From an uncultured Verrucomicrobia subdivision 3 bacterium (GTDB lineage Bacteria > Verrucomicrobiota > Verrucomicrobiia > Limisphaerales > DASXHY01), in assembly GCA_937890005.1 (NCBI GenBank), contig CALBZA010000007.1, forward strand, positions 1 to 64,000: 64,000 bases of DNA. Direction: 5' to 3'. The notes under the pieces are model-generated. The model was not told where the DNA came from. It worked only from the letters and a program-made list of their open reading frames with translations, and searched no databases. Position 1 is the first letter of the stretch. Every line of letters begins with the position of its first letter. Of the stretch, positions 52,701 to 60,729 are shown one piece after another. Position numbers and translations under genes: made by a program.

Positions 52701-55092
52701 CAATGACGGTGGATTGCTGGGTGCGGATGCTCGCGTGAACATGCTGAGTGACAATCGCGCGTTGCTTTCACCCGGAGCAGAACCGTTCAACTCGATTGGC
52801 ACCCTCTATTTCGGCAATCGCCTCGACCTCCATGCGGGTAATCCAAACAACAACGCCGGAATCCTGCTGATCGAAGTGGACTTCTCGCATCCACAGGTTC
52901 ACGACAAGCTGCAGGTGGATCGCTGGAACAACATCGCCAGCACGATCATCATCACAAACATCAATCCGGGTGCCGGGCAGTTCGAAGCCGGACAGATGTT
53001 CCGGATTTTTGAGAACAACAATGGCATTACGGAGAGCAACTTTGTTGATACGGCCGGCATCTGGCCTTTGATTCTCCCTGCGGTTCCCGGACCGGGTCTG
53101 CAATGGGATCTTTCACGCGTGCGTGAATATGGCGAAGTCTCGATTGTCGCCAGTCCGTTGGTCTGGGATGGAAACGGTTCCGGCGAATGGGCTGTTTCAG
53201 TCGGGGGGGCAAACTGGAAGGCGGGTCAGACTTATACAGACAGTCAGGGCGCCATTTTCAATGACACCGCTGTGGGCACCACCACGATCAACCTGACTGG
53301 CGCTGTTGCGCCGGGCGGATTCAGCCGGGTGACCAACATTGTGGAAGGAGTGAGCACGAACTTCGTCAACTCCGCTCCTCCGGTTGTTCCGGGCGTTGTA
53401 TTCGATAATTCATCGAAGAACTATACGATCAGTGGCACCGGAAAGATCTTTGGAGCTGCGACACTCTACAAGCGTGGTTCCGGGACACTGACAATCCTCA
53501 CGACCAACGAGTTCATCGGTGGCGCAATCCTCGAAGGTGGCATTGTTGAAATGGGGAACATCCAGGCTCTTGGTGTAGTTGCCACGACAGCCAACACATT
53601 CGGTGCCCAGGGTGCTTACAATCAGTTCGTGATCGATGGCGCGGGCCTCAACTATCTCGGGATGCTCAATGCCAACCTCAACCGCGCGATGACGATCAAG
53701 AGCGGTGGCGCCTCGATTGGGGTGGCATCTGCAACAAATGAGCTGACGCTCAGCACAGCAGTCCGGGGTGAAGGCAGCCTCACGAAGGTCGGCCCCGGCA
53801 CGTTGGTGCTCAGCCAGTCGGGACATGCATATCAGGGAGGAACAGAGATCAACGAAGGTGCCGTCCGGCTCACCACAACTGCAGCCGGTTTTGGCCCGAT
53901 CAGTCTGGGCAACGGTGTTGCCCTCGAGTTGTCGGGTAACTTCACTCTGACCAACGCGATCCAGTTGGCTGGCAGCGGCTCAACCCTGGCAGTGCTGGGA
54001 AGCAGCACTCTGACGTCCAGCGGACCGTGGAGCGGTGGCGGAAGCGTGACCTTCAACAACACGAACCTGTTCACGTTCAGAGGCAGCCTCTCCGCACTCT
54101 CCGGAACCATCTCGTTCGGCACGACCTCCGGCCGATATCGGTTCAACGCAACCACGAACGACAATATCGCGGTCGGAAGTGCCGATGCTGAGTTCGATCT
54201 CGGAACCGGCGCCAGCACGCTCAACGTTCTGAATGGCGCCGGTCTTACCTACCATCTCGGTGCCCTCAACGGCGGGCCTGACACGGTCCTGTTCGGTGCC
54301 AGCACGAATGCGGACCTTTCCGGAACGACGTTCAGCATCGGCGCCAAAGGAACAGACTCGGTCTTCAATGGCCGGATCACGAACGGTCTCGACACCGTGT
54401 CGGTCACGAAGGTTGGCGCCGGTAAACTGTTGCTGAATGGTGCGAACACCTACACAGGCCCGACCCTCGTCACTGCGGGCACGCTGGGTGGAACAGGTTC
54501 CATCAACGGATCCCTTACAGTTCAATCCGGAGCGACTCTGGCCCCGGGTGTGGACATCGGCACGTTCACGGTGAACGGCACGGCCACATTGCAGGGCATC
54601 ACCGTGATGGAACTGAACCGCAATGCCTCGCCGATCAAGAACGATCGACTGGTTGCCACAACCATCGTTGGCGGCGGCACTCTCATCGTGACTAACGTCG
54701 GCCCAGACATCGCGAATGGCACGACCTTCCAGCTGTTCAGCAGCGGCGTTTCAGGATTCACCTCTGTCGTCCTCCCGACGAGCGATCCGTTAAACACCAA
54801 GACATACACCTGGGAAAACAACATTGCCGCGAACGGCAGCATCACGCTCGTGAGTGGCGGCAGCACCGGAGTTGATACAACTCCGACAGAAATCACAACG
54901 ACCGTCGGCGGTGGAGTGCTCACGCTCACCTGGCCAACCAGTCATATCGGATGGCAGCTCTGGAGCAATTCCGTGAGCCTGACCGACACCGGCAGCTGGT
55001 TCCTCGTCAGCGGCTCGGAGCAGACCAACCGGATTGACTCGGCAATCGATCCGTCGAAGACAAACGTCTTCTTCCGTCTGTTGCTGCCCTGA
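49777..55092 (+). CDS. Giant autotransporter-associated beta-strand-repeat surface protein
   Basis: 1771 residues from ATG 49777; signal peptide around residues 32-50 (SLCSLLVLANTDASAQ). The body is a long beta-solenoid of Asn/Thr/Gly-rich strands. Typical autotransporter-associated repeats (PATR) are seen as K-G-G-L blocks near residues 828 (KSGSGSLEF), 1232 (KRGSGTLTI), 1337 (KVGPGTLVL) and 1545 (KVGAGKLLL), each followed by a GGT-type turn. There is no C-terminal autotransporter barrel; instead the last ~70 residues end WQLWSNSVSL...FFRLLLP, resembling the tail of the protein at 37700. So it may reach the surface by a sorting system rather than type V secretion. An adhesin or substrate-binding role is a guess. 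A terminator follows. Confidence 0.85.
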   Translation: MNPEYSSSELVTTPRGCGKRKPRIAFRWLRMGIASLCSLLVLANTDASAQNVNLRPSQFRVTVPIGSTDTTVISNILVDVSGISMPVEVNVTGLPAGAGYTLTTSDGTPFTSTSDDTNIVLTVYTTNITAGIHTFYLNATGGATRTIPLEIQSAHIWNGSLNVSNNWNSASSWLGGIPTSTGDVVFGTRGGQTNNSFPSGISFTNIGLDASTTIGSLRFSQNAGITSDFTNALYHTLSMAPNTTLTITGTNGFTLLRDTIDELDSAENRTMGVNIVGGANSRIVVSNEAANVAVLIGESQSATLNMSNLTTFTAYVNRVGFADYKLFPHYNEYNEGGNFNANPRDMAANIYLARSNFITALYVGPDNYDNEFTRTYAITTLQPGETHGQGSATPNLRFYLGFTNAFFADSFCIVGANGATGNAGEFRFNPAFGTNSGAMFRGTNGTGRMSVFSIADDGGPIPAQSTVRANVVDFSGGVINLLADRFYMSRDRTLIISNQNPVVESQLTIGRGVVDVNMAFLGYQEHDGKTNWTEIGGAEAYRNYCRADLIVNNGGIFRVNGTLTLGYTADTNPEAVAEQYNTRGTVTINQGGTVMADTIVADGGLNFVSISQPRNNRITINQGTLIVTNQIGAEPGLPLDSLSMTEATLNLRVVAGRTNVYVRNFLNLGGVPSTIRISSVSGVTSYPTNIPLISYETATPFITADVSGATGLAPGAQGYILNNPDTKTIELYLTTNAPNTLVWRGNVNNNWDLTTKNWVTAAGNIPTNFSLGDFVTFDDTAVSGEVAITEVVVPAQSGGAGVTITNNTLNYTFNAVGGAIAGTASLVKSGSGSLEFNAAESGPLTVLGGTLTGSGILGTVTVASNVVVDFGGSMSGLTSTGTVTVALGGSVNGIVSLQGGSLTVDGLIDTAALSTGFTIVNTRITNNGTINVRGTANPAMVMDVNSVLANHGIIRLFSQRFNFSGLVFGDGFFIDNDGGLLGADARVNMLSDNRALLSPGAEPFNSIGTLYFGNRLDLHAGNPNNNAGILLIEVDFSHPQVHDKLQVDRWNNIASTIIITNINPGAGQFEAGQMFRIFENNNGITESNFVDTAGIWPLILPAVPGPGLQWDLSRVREYGEVSIVASPLVWDGNGSGEWAVSVGGANWKAGQTYTDSQGAIFNDTAVGTTTINLTGAVAPGGFSRVTNIVEGVSTNFVNSAPPVVPGVVFDNSSKNYTISGTGKIFGAATLYKRGSGTLTILTTNEFIGGAILEGGIVEMGNIQALGVVATTANTFGAQGAYNQFVIDGAGLNYLGMLNANLNRAMTIKSGGASIGVASATNELTLSTAVRGEGSLTKVGPGTLVLSQSGHAYQGGTEINEGAVRLTTTAAGFGPISLGNGVALELSGNFTLTNAIQLAGSGSTLAVLGSSTLTSSGPWSGGGSVTFNNTNLFTFRGSLSALSGTISFGTTSGRYRFNATTNDNIAVGSADAEFDLGTGASTLNVLNGAGLTYHLGALNGGPDTVLFGASTNADLSGTTFSIGAKGTDSVFNGRITNGLDTVSVTKVGAGKLLLNGANTYTGPTLVTAGTLGGTGSINGSLTVQSGATLAPGVDIGTFTVNGTATLQGITVMELNRNASPIKNDRLVATTIVGGGTLIVTNVGPDIANGTTFQLFSSGVSGFTSVVLPTSDPLNTKTYTWENNIAANGSITLVSGGSTGVDTTPTEITTTVGGGVLTLTWPTSHIGWQLWSNSVSLTDTGSWFLVSGSEQTNRIDSAIDPSKTNVFFRLLLP

Positions 55093-55118
55093 TTCGTAAT
55101 CTGAAAATGTGAAACATG

Positions 55119-55150
55119 CCGGGGCCATGCGTTTGCTGGCCCCGGTTTTA
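55119..55150 (+). terminator. Rho-independent terminator after the giant gene
   Basis: A 9-bp GC-rich stem (55119-55127 with 55137-55145, ccggggcca) with a 9-base loop is followed by TTTTA. It ends 8 bp before the ATG of the pectate lyase gene, so that gene needs its own promoter or readthrough. Confidence 0.85.
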
Positions 55151-55158
55151 TTTAAAGT

Positions 55159-56631
55159 ATGGAAGAAATCTCTCCTGGTCGGATGAGGATGGTTGCGGTT
55201 CTCATTGCCATTTTGTCAGCTGTTCCGATTTGCGCCGCCGACTCGCAGCTCGCATTTCCCACCGCTGAAGGTTTTGGACGCTTTGCTACGGGCGGTCGCG
55301 GCGGTCGCGTCATCGCAGTCACGAATCTCAACGACAGCGGGCCGGGGAGTCTTCGCGAAGCGGTCGAAGCGACTGGACCGCGCACTGTGGTGTTCAATGT
55401 GTCCGGTCTGATTACCCTTCAGTCACGCCTCATCGTGCGCGGCGCCAATTCAAACCTCACCATCGCCGGCCAGACCGCGCCCGGAAAAGGAATCTGCATC
55501 CGCAACTTCAACTTCGGCATGCTCGGCGCCCGCGACGTGATCGTTCGCTACATTCGCGTTCGTCCCGGCAATACTTCCGGCATGACCCTCGACGGCATGG
55601 GGCTGGCCAGCTGCGACAACTGCATCATCGATCACTGTTCCATCAGCTGGACGCTGGACGAAGCATTCAGCTCGCGCGGGGCAAAGAATATTACGCTGCA
55701 GCGAACGCTGATCTCCGAGGCGCTCAATGCCGCCGGTCACAAGAAATATCCGCCAGGAACGCAGCACGGATATGCTGCAAGTATTGGCGGCGACATCGGC
55801 AGTTTTCATCACAACCTGCTCGCGCATTGCGCCGGTCGGAACTGGAGTCTCGCAGGCGGACTCGCGAAACCGGACAACACCTACGCCGGCCGCCTCGATA
55901 TTCGGAACAACGTGGTTTACAACTGGAAGAACCGCACAACGGACGGCGGCGCCCATGAAGTGAACTTCGTCAACAACTTCTACAAACCGGGACCTGCCAC
56001 AACCCGGTTCGTCGCACTCAATGCCCAATACGGTGGATTCAATGGTTCCCAACGCTATTACTTTGCGGGAAATGTCATGCCCGGCCGGTTCGGTCTCACC
56101 AACCAGAACGATGGAAGGATTGCGAGCACCGAACGTGGAGGAAGATTGCCGACGGAATACATTCCCTGGTCCGAGACTCCGTTTTTCGAATCCTTTGTGA
56201 ATACGCACAGCGCTGAAGAAGCCTACGAGAACGTTTTGGAGAATGTCGGCTGCAACTTCCCGGTTCTTGACGAGCACGACAAACGCATCCTTTCAGAGGT
56301 GCGCGCCGGAACTGCAAAGTTCAAAGGCAGCACAACGGGTCTGCCGGGTTTGCCGGATTCCCAGGAGGATGTCGGTGGATGGGAAGAGTATCCCGAGATT
56401 CATCGTCCGGCAGGATGGGACACCGATGGCGATGGAATGCCAGACGATTGGGAGAAGCTTGCCGGATTGAATCCAGACGACCCGTCCGACGGCAACAAGA
56501 CTGACAGGAACGGTTATACAAATCTCGAACGCTATCTGGGCTGGCTCGTTGGAGAATTCAAAGTGGGGCCGGGGATGGCTGGAGCGAATCCGCAAGGTTT
56601 GAGTCAACCGGCGGCAAGTACCAGACTCTAA
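55159..56631 (+). CDS. PL1-like pectate lyase
   Basis: 490 residues; signal peptide (VAVLIAILSAVPICA-AD). The mature protein starts with FPTAEGFGRFATGGRGG and VTNLNDSGPGSLREAV, the standard beginning of this pectate lyase group. The parallel beta-helix then shows VIVRYIRVRPGN, DNCIIDHCSISWTLDEAFS and TDGGAHEVNFVNNFYKPGP. Pectate lyases cut polygalacturonate by calcium-assisted beta-elimination, giving unsaturated ends that a GH105/GH88 enzyme can remove. Near residues 421-432 is DTDGDGMPDDWE, a thrombospondin type-3/EF-like calcium loop common at the ends of such enzymes. The next gene is a symporter. Confidence 0.88.
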   Translation: MEEISPGRMRMVAVLIAILSAVPICAADSQLAFPTAEGFGRFATGGRGGRVIAVTNLNDSGPGSLREAVEATGPRTVVFNVSGLITLQSRLIVRGANSNLTIAGQTAPGKGICIRNFNFGMLGARDVIVRYIRVRPGNTSGMTLDGMGLASCDNCIIDHCSISWTLDEAFSSRGAKNITLQRTLISEALNAAGHKKYPPGTQHGYAASIGGDIGSFHHNLLAHCAGRNWSLAGGLAKPDNTYAGRLDIRNNVVYNWKNRTTDGGAHEVNFVNNFYKPGPATTRFVALNAQYGGFNGSQRYYFAGNVMPGRFGLTNQNDGRIASTERGGRLPTEYIPWSETPFFESFVNTHSAEEAYENVLENVGCNFPVLDEHDKRILSEVRAGTAKFKGSTTGLPGLPDSQEDVGGWEEYPEIHRPAGWDTDGDGMPDDWEKLAGLNPDDPSDGNKTDRNGYTNLERYLGWLVGEFKVGPGMAGANPQGLSQPAASTRL

Positions 56632-56656
56632 CGGGACAGTTGTCAGGACCACATTG

Positions 56657-58174
56657 ATGTCACTTCCGATCATCGATATTGCGGTTCTTCTGTTCTACCT
56701 CGTGGGTGTCGTTCTGCTCGGGGTCTGGTTTGGCCGCAAGGGATTGAACACGGAACAGTTCATGGCTGCGGGACGTCGTGTTCCGGGCTGGGCAGTGGGG
56801 CTTTCCATATTCGGAACCTACGTCAGCAGCATCAGCTTCCTGGCCCTTCCCGGCAAAGCGTTCGCGAGCAACTGGAATGCATTCGTGTTCAGCCTTTCGA
56901 TTCCGCTGACGACCTGGGTGGCGGTGAAGTATTTCGTGCCGTTCTATCGCAGATCGGGCGAAGTCTCGGCCTATCAACATCTCGAACATCGCTTCGGTCC
57001 CTGGGCGCGCACATATGCCGTCATCTGTTACCTGCTCACGCAACTGGCACGAATGGGAACGATCCTTTACCTGCTGGCCCTGGCGCTCGCGCCGCTGACC
57101 GGATTCAGCATTCCAACGATCATCCTTTGCGCCGGGGTGCTCGTGATTGCCTACACATTGGTCGGCGGCATGGAAGCCGTGATCTGGACGGATGTGGTTC
57201 AGAGCATCGTGTTCATTGCCGGCGCGCTGGCGTGCGTGGGAATTCTGCTCTTTGGCATGCCTGCCGGGCCGGGGCAGTTGTTTCAAATTGCGTCGGAACA
57301 CAATAAATTCAGCCTCGGCAGTTTCGGACCGGAGCTTTCGCGCATGACATTCTGGGTCGTCCTGCTGAACGGAATTTTCATCAATCTCCAGAACTTCGGA
57401 ATCGATCAAAGCTACGTGCAACGGTATCAGACAGCGAAAACTGATGCCGCCGCGGCGCGAAGCGTCTGGCTTGGCGCGCTGCTGTATCTCCCCATCTCAG
57501 CAGTGTTTTTCTTTATCGGAACGGGACTGTTCGCCTTCTACACGGCGCGTCCGGAACTGTTGCCCGCAACCGTGGACGCGATCAACAAACCGGATTCCGT
57601 CTTCCCACACTTCATCGTGGCTCAACTGCCGATGGGTGTTACTGGTCTTGTGATTGCAGCGATCTTTGCCGCGGCGCAATCGACGGTTTCGAGTTCCATC
57701 AATTGTTCGGCCACATTGATTCTTTGCGACGTTTACAAACGTTATTTTCGTCCGGCTGCGACCGAGCGGGAATCGATGCGCGTGCTGCACGTCGCGACGT
57801 TTATTTTCGGAATGGCGGGAGTGGGAATGGCCCTGGCGATGATGCAGATCAAGAACGCGCTGGATGCGTGGTGGGGACTCGCCAGTATTTTCAGCGGTGG
57901 GATGCTCGGACTTTTCCTTCTTGGATTGCTGTCGAGACGGGCGGGCAACCGTGCCGCCGCGGCAGGTGTTGTCACCGGAGTGATTCTGATCGCCTGGATG
58001 ACTTTCTCACCCAAATGGACCCAGGCACCGGCTGCGATGCGAAGTCCCTTTCATACGTTGCTGATCGTCGTGCTCAGTACGCTGACAATTCTGCTCGTCG
58101 GCTGGATCACTGCGCGAGTTGTTTCGCGCAAACAGCCGGTGGCGGGAGCCGAAACCATAGCCGTCGTGAAGTAG
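56657..58174 (+). CDS. Sodium:solute symporter (SSS family)
   Basis: 505 residues, about 13 transmembrane helices, starting at ATG 56657 (a TTG precedes it). Family features: FGRKGLNTEQFMAAGRRVPGWAVGLSIFGTYVSSISFLALPG in the first helices, RFGPWARTYAVICYLLTQLARMGTILYLLAL, and GLVIAAIFAAAQSTVSSSINCSATL. These transporters take up sugars, uronates, sialic acid or other acids with sodium. Placement between a pectate lyase and a DapA-type enzyme suggests uptake of galacturonate-containing fragments or keto-acid products, which is inference. The next gene starts 9 bp after its stop. Confidence 0.92.
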   Translation: MSLPIIDIAVLLFYLVGVVLLGVWFGRKGLNTEQFMAAGRRVPGWAVGLSIFGTYVSSISFLALPGKAFASNWNAFVFSLSIPLTTWVAVKYFVPFYRRSGEVSAYQHLEHRFGPWARTYAVICYLLTQLARMGTILYLLALALAPLTGFSIPTIILCAGVLVIAYTLVGGMEAVIWTDVVQSIVFIAGALACVGILLFGMPAGPGQLFQIASEHNKFSLGSFGPELSRMTFWVVLLNGIFINLQNFGIDQSYVQRYQTAKTDAAAARSVWLGALLYLPISAVFFFIGTGLFAFYTARPELLPATVDAINKPDSVFPHFIVAQLPMGVTGLVIAAIFAAAQSTVSSSINCSATLILCDVYKRYFRPAATERESMRVLHVATFIFGMAGVGMALAMMQIKNALDAWWGLASIFSGGMLGLFLLGLLSRRAGNRAAAAGVVTGVILIAWMTFSPKWTQAPAAMRSPFHTLLIVVLSTLTILLVGWITARVVSRKQPVAGAETIAVVK

Positions 58175-58183
58175 TCTTTGAAC

Positions 58184-59104
58184 ATGGAACGCGTGACATA
58201 CTCCGGAATCATTCCACCGATGGTGACGCCGCTCGCGGCGCGCGACGAACTCGACGTCGCGGGTCTGGAACGTCTGATCGAACGCATCCTGTCGGGCGGT
58301 GTGAACGGCCTGTTCATTCTCGGAACCACCGGCGAAGGTCCCAGCCTGAGCTATCGCCTGCGCGAGGAACTGATCGAACGCACGTGCGAGCAGGTGAAAG
58401 GACGTGTTCCTGTCCTGGTTGGAATCACGGATACCGCGTTCGAGGAATCGGTGAACGTGGCGAAAGCTGCGGCAGATTGCGGCGCATCCGCTGTGGTGGC
58501 GGCTCCGCCGTATTACATGCCGGAAGGCCAGCCTGAGTTGCAGGAATATCTCGACCATCTCGTTTCTGAACTGCCGCTGCCGCTGTTCATCTACAACATG
58601 CCCGCGTTGACGAAGGTTTCGTTCGAACTCGAAACCGTGAAGCGTGCAATGGACAACCCGCGCATCATCGGCCTCAAGGACAGCTCCGGAAACATGATCT
58701 ATTTCCACCGCGCACTGGAACTGGCGCGGCAGCGTCCGGACTGGCCTGTGTTGATTGGGCCGGAAGAAATGCTCTTCGACGCGATGTTGTCCGGCGGACA
58801 CGGTGGTGTGAGCGGCGGCGCGAATCTTTTTCCAAAGCTGTATGTGAAGCTTGTTGAAGCCGGCCGGGCTGGCAACCTGAACGAGGCACGCCGGCTTCAC
58901 GAAATCATCCTGCGCGTCAGTGGCGCGTTGTACAGGATCGGACGGCATCCGTCGTCGATCATCAAGGGCATCAAGTGCGCCCTGGCGTGCCTGGATGTTT
59001 GCGATGATTTCATGGCGGAACCATTCCATCGGTTTCGCACGGAGGAACGCGCGCTGGTGCAGCGGCGCCTGGAAGAGTTGAAGCCATTGGTCGAAAAGAT
59101 TTGA
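58184..59104 (+). CDS. DapA/NanA-family aldolase or dehydratase
   Basis: 306 residues from ATG 58184. Class I Schiff-base TIM barrel: GTTGEGPSL (pyruvate carboxylate binding), Y137 in YNMPALTK and the Schiff-base K165 in IGLKDSSGN match DapA Y133 and K161. No DapA-specific arginine pattern was confirmed. In catabolic clusters such proteins split or dehydrate 2-keto-3-deoxy sugar acids derived from galacturonate, rhamnonate or arabinonate. Its position after the symporter supports that over lysine synthesis. It follows the symporter closely and is 68 bp before the next gene's ATG, all on one strand. Confidence 0.82.
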   Translation: MERVTYSGIIPPMVTPLAARDELDVAGLERLIERILSGGVNGLFILGTTGEGPSLSYRLREELIERTCEQVKGRVPVLVGITDTAFEESVNVAKAAADCGASAVVAAPPYYMPEGQPELQEYLDHLVSELPLPLFIYNMPALTKVSFELETVKRAMDNPRIIGLKDSSGNMIYFHRALELARQRPDWPVLIGPEEMLFDAMLSGGHGGVSGGANLFPKLYVKLVEAGRAGNLNEARRLHEIILRVSGALYRIGRHPSSIIKGIKCALACLDVCDDFMAEPFHRFRTEERALVQRRLEELKPLVEKI

Positions 59105-59172
59105 ACTTCAGGATGCGAAATGTCCGACATGTCCCGCCGACTCGTGGGTGTTCCTCGTTGAACATCGAACGG

Positions 59173-60729
59173 ATGGTTCGCACCTTCCTTCGTTCCCTTT
59201 GTTTCCTTCTGTTCGTCTGTTGTCTCCGCGCGTCCGCCGCCGATCGCTTTCACCTCCTGCCACCCGCCGCGTTCGAACATCACGTTTCACGCTTCAATTC
59301 GATGGAGGACGAGAACGTGACGAACCTTGTTTCGAATGCGAAATCGTGGGCATGGCTTGAACGCAACATTCCGATGTTCGAATGCCCTGATCCTGAGGTG
59401 GAGGAAATCTATTACTTCCGCTGGTGGAGTTTCCGGAAGCACCTGAAACAAACTCCGAAAGGGTTCGTCTTCACGGAATTTCTGACGCCGGTGAGCCACG
59501 CCGGTGAATTCAACACCATCAGTTGCGCCGCGAGTTTTCACGTGGCGGAAGCGCGCTGGCTGGCGGACCGGCAATACGTCAAAGACTACATTTATTTCTG
59601 GCTGCGTGGCGCTGACGGCAAGCCGCAGCCGCACTTTCACAAGTTCAGCAGCTGGTTCGCCGATGCGATTTACGACCGTTATCTCGTCGATGGCGACAAG
59701 GGGTTCGTGACGAAGCTGCTGCCCGATCTTGTTGCGGATTATCAGCTGTGGGAACAGGAACGTCAGACGAACGGGTTGTTCTGGCAGTTCGATGTGCGCG
59801 ACGGCATGGAGGAATCGATCAGCGGCGGCCGTCGGCAAAGAAACATCCGCCCCACGATCAACAGTTACATGGTTGCAAATGCGCGGGCCATTGCAGAGAT
59901 CGCGACTCTTGCGGGGAAGAAAAAAATTGCGAACGAATTCAGAACCAAAGCGGATCGTCTTCAAAACTTGATGCTCAAGACGCTGTGGAATTCTGATTCG
60001 CAGTTCTTTGAAGTCGTTCGCGAGGACGGCAGGTTTGCGAACGTTCGGGAAGCCATCGGTTTCATTCCATGGATGTTCAATCTCCCAAATTCGAATCGGG
60101 GGTTCGAATCCGCGTGGCTGCAGCTGACGGATCCCGATGGCTTCAATGCGCCGTACGGAATCACCACCGCGGAGCGGCGGCATCCGCAATTTCGATCGCA
60201 CGGCGTGGGCACATGCGAGTGGGACGGAGCGGTGTGGCCTTTCGCGACCAGCCAGACGCTTTATGCGCTCGCAAACGTTGTCCGAAACAGTGAAATGAGT
60301 TCACGCCTTACGAACCACGTTTCACGTTCCACTTACTTCGATGCGTTCCTCACTTATGTTCGAAGCCAGCGCGCCAACGGAAAACCTTACATCGGCGAAT
60401 ATCTCGACGAGGTCACCGGCGCCTGGATCAACGGCAGGAATGGCCGGAGCCGTTACTATAATCATTCCACCTTCGCAGATCTGCTGATCACCGGTGTGAT
60501 TGGATTGCGTCCACGGGCGGATAACACAGTGGAAATTTATCCGCTCCTGCCTGAAGGCGTCTGGAACTGGTTCTGCCTCGATGGCGTGCCATATCGTGGG
60601 CGCACGTTGACAATCTTCTGGGACAAGGATGGTTCGCGCTACCGCCGCGGAGTGGGATTAAGTGTTCTCGTCGATGGAAAAGAGATTGGGCGAAGTAAAA
60701 CAATGTCCAGACTCACTGTGAGGCTTTGA
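59173..60729 (+). CDS. Secreted (alpha/alpha)6-barrel glycosidase (MGH1-like)
   Basis: 518 residues from ATG 59173, which opens a signal peptide (TFLRSLCFLLFVCCLRASA-AD); upstream in-frame starts at 59101 and 59113 exist but add no sense. The mature protein has helix pairs with WRWWSFR-like IYYFRWWSFRKHLKQ, FHKFSSWFADAIYDRYLV, FDVRDGMEESISGGR, GTCEWDGAVWPFATSQTLYAL and RSRYYNHSTFADLLITGVIGLRP, then a small C-terminal beta domain. This resembles MGH1/GH63-like barrels. Substrate unknown; the pectin context suggests a side-chain sugar. The signal core is coded by a heptamer repeat also found in GH78. The next ATG overlaps its TGA. Confidence 0.78.
   Translation: MVRTFLRSLCFLLFVCCLRASAADRFHLLPPAAFEHHVSRFNSMEDENVTNLVSNAKSWAWLERNIPMFECPDPEVEEIYYFRWWSFRKHLKQTPKGFVFTEFLTPVSHAGEFNTISCAASFHVAEARWLADRQYVKDYIYFWLRGADGKPQPHFHKFSSWFADAIYDRYLVDGDKGFVTKLLPDLVADYQLWEQERQTNGLFWQFDVRDGMEESISGGRRQRNIRPTINSYMVANARAIAEIATLAGKKKIANEFRTKADRLQNLMLKTLWNSDSQFFEVVREDGRFANVREAIGFIPWMFNLPNSNRGFESAWLQLTDPDGFNAPYGITTAERRHPQFRSHGVGTCEWDGAVWPFATSQTLYALANVVRNSEMSSRLTNHVSRSTYFDAFLTYVRSQRANGKPYIGEYLDEVTGAWINGRNGRSRYYNHSTFADLLITGVIGLRPRADNTVEIYPLLPEGVWNWFCLDGVPYRGRTLTIFWDKDGSRYRRGVGLSVLVDGKEIGRSKTMSRLTVRL
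59187..59228. repeat. Heptamer array coding for a signal-peptide core
   Basis: Six 7-bp words in register (ccttcgt, tcccttt, gtttcct, tctgttc, gtctgtt, gtctccg) lie inside the signal-peptide codons of the gene starting at 59173. The 18 bp 59197-59214 are identical to 44831-44848 on the other strand. Confidence 0.75.

Noticed and set aside
49777..55092. Classical type V autotransporter
   Set aside because: Repeats fit, but no C-terminal beta-barrel is present; the chain ends in a short Trp-rich tail.
58007..59029. 340-residue open frame on the minus strand
   Set aside because: Antisense to the DapA-family gene and the end of the symporter gene; no start signal or recognisable motif.
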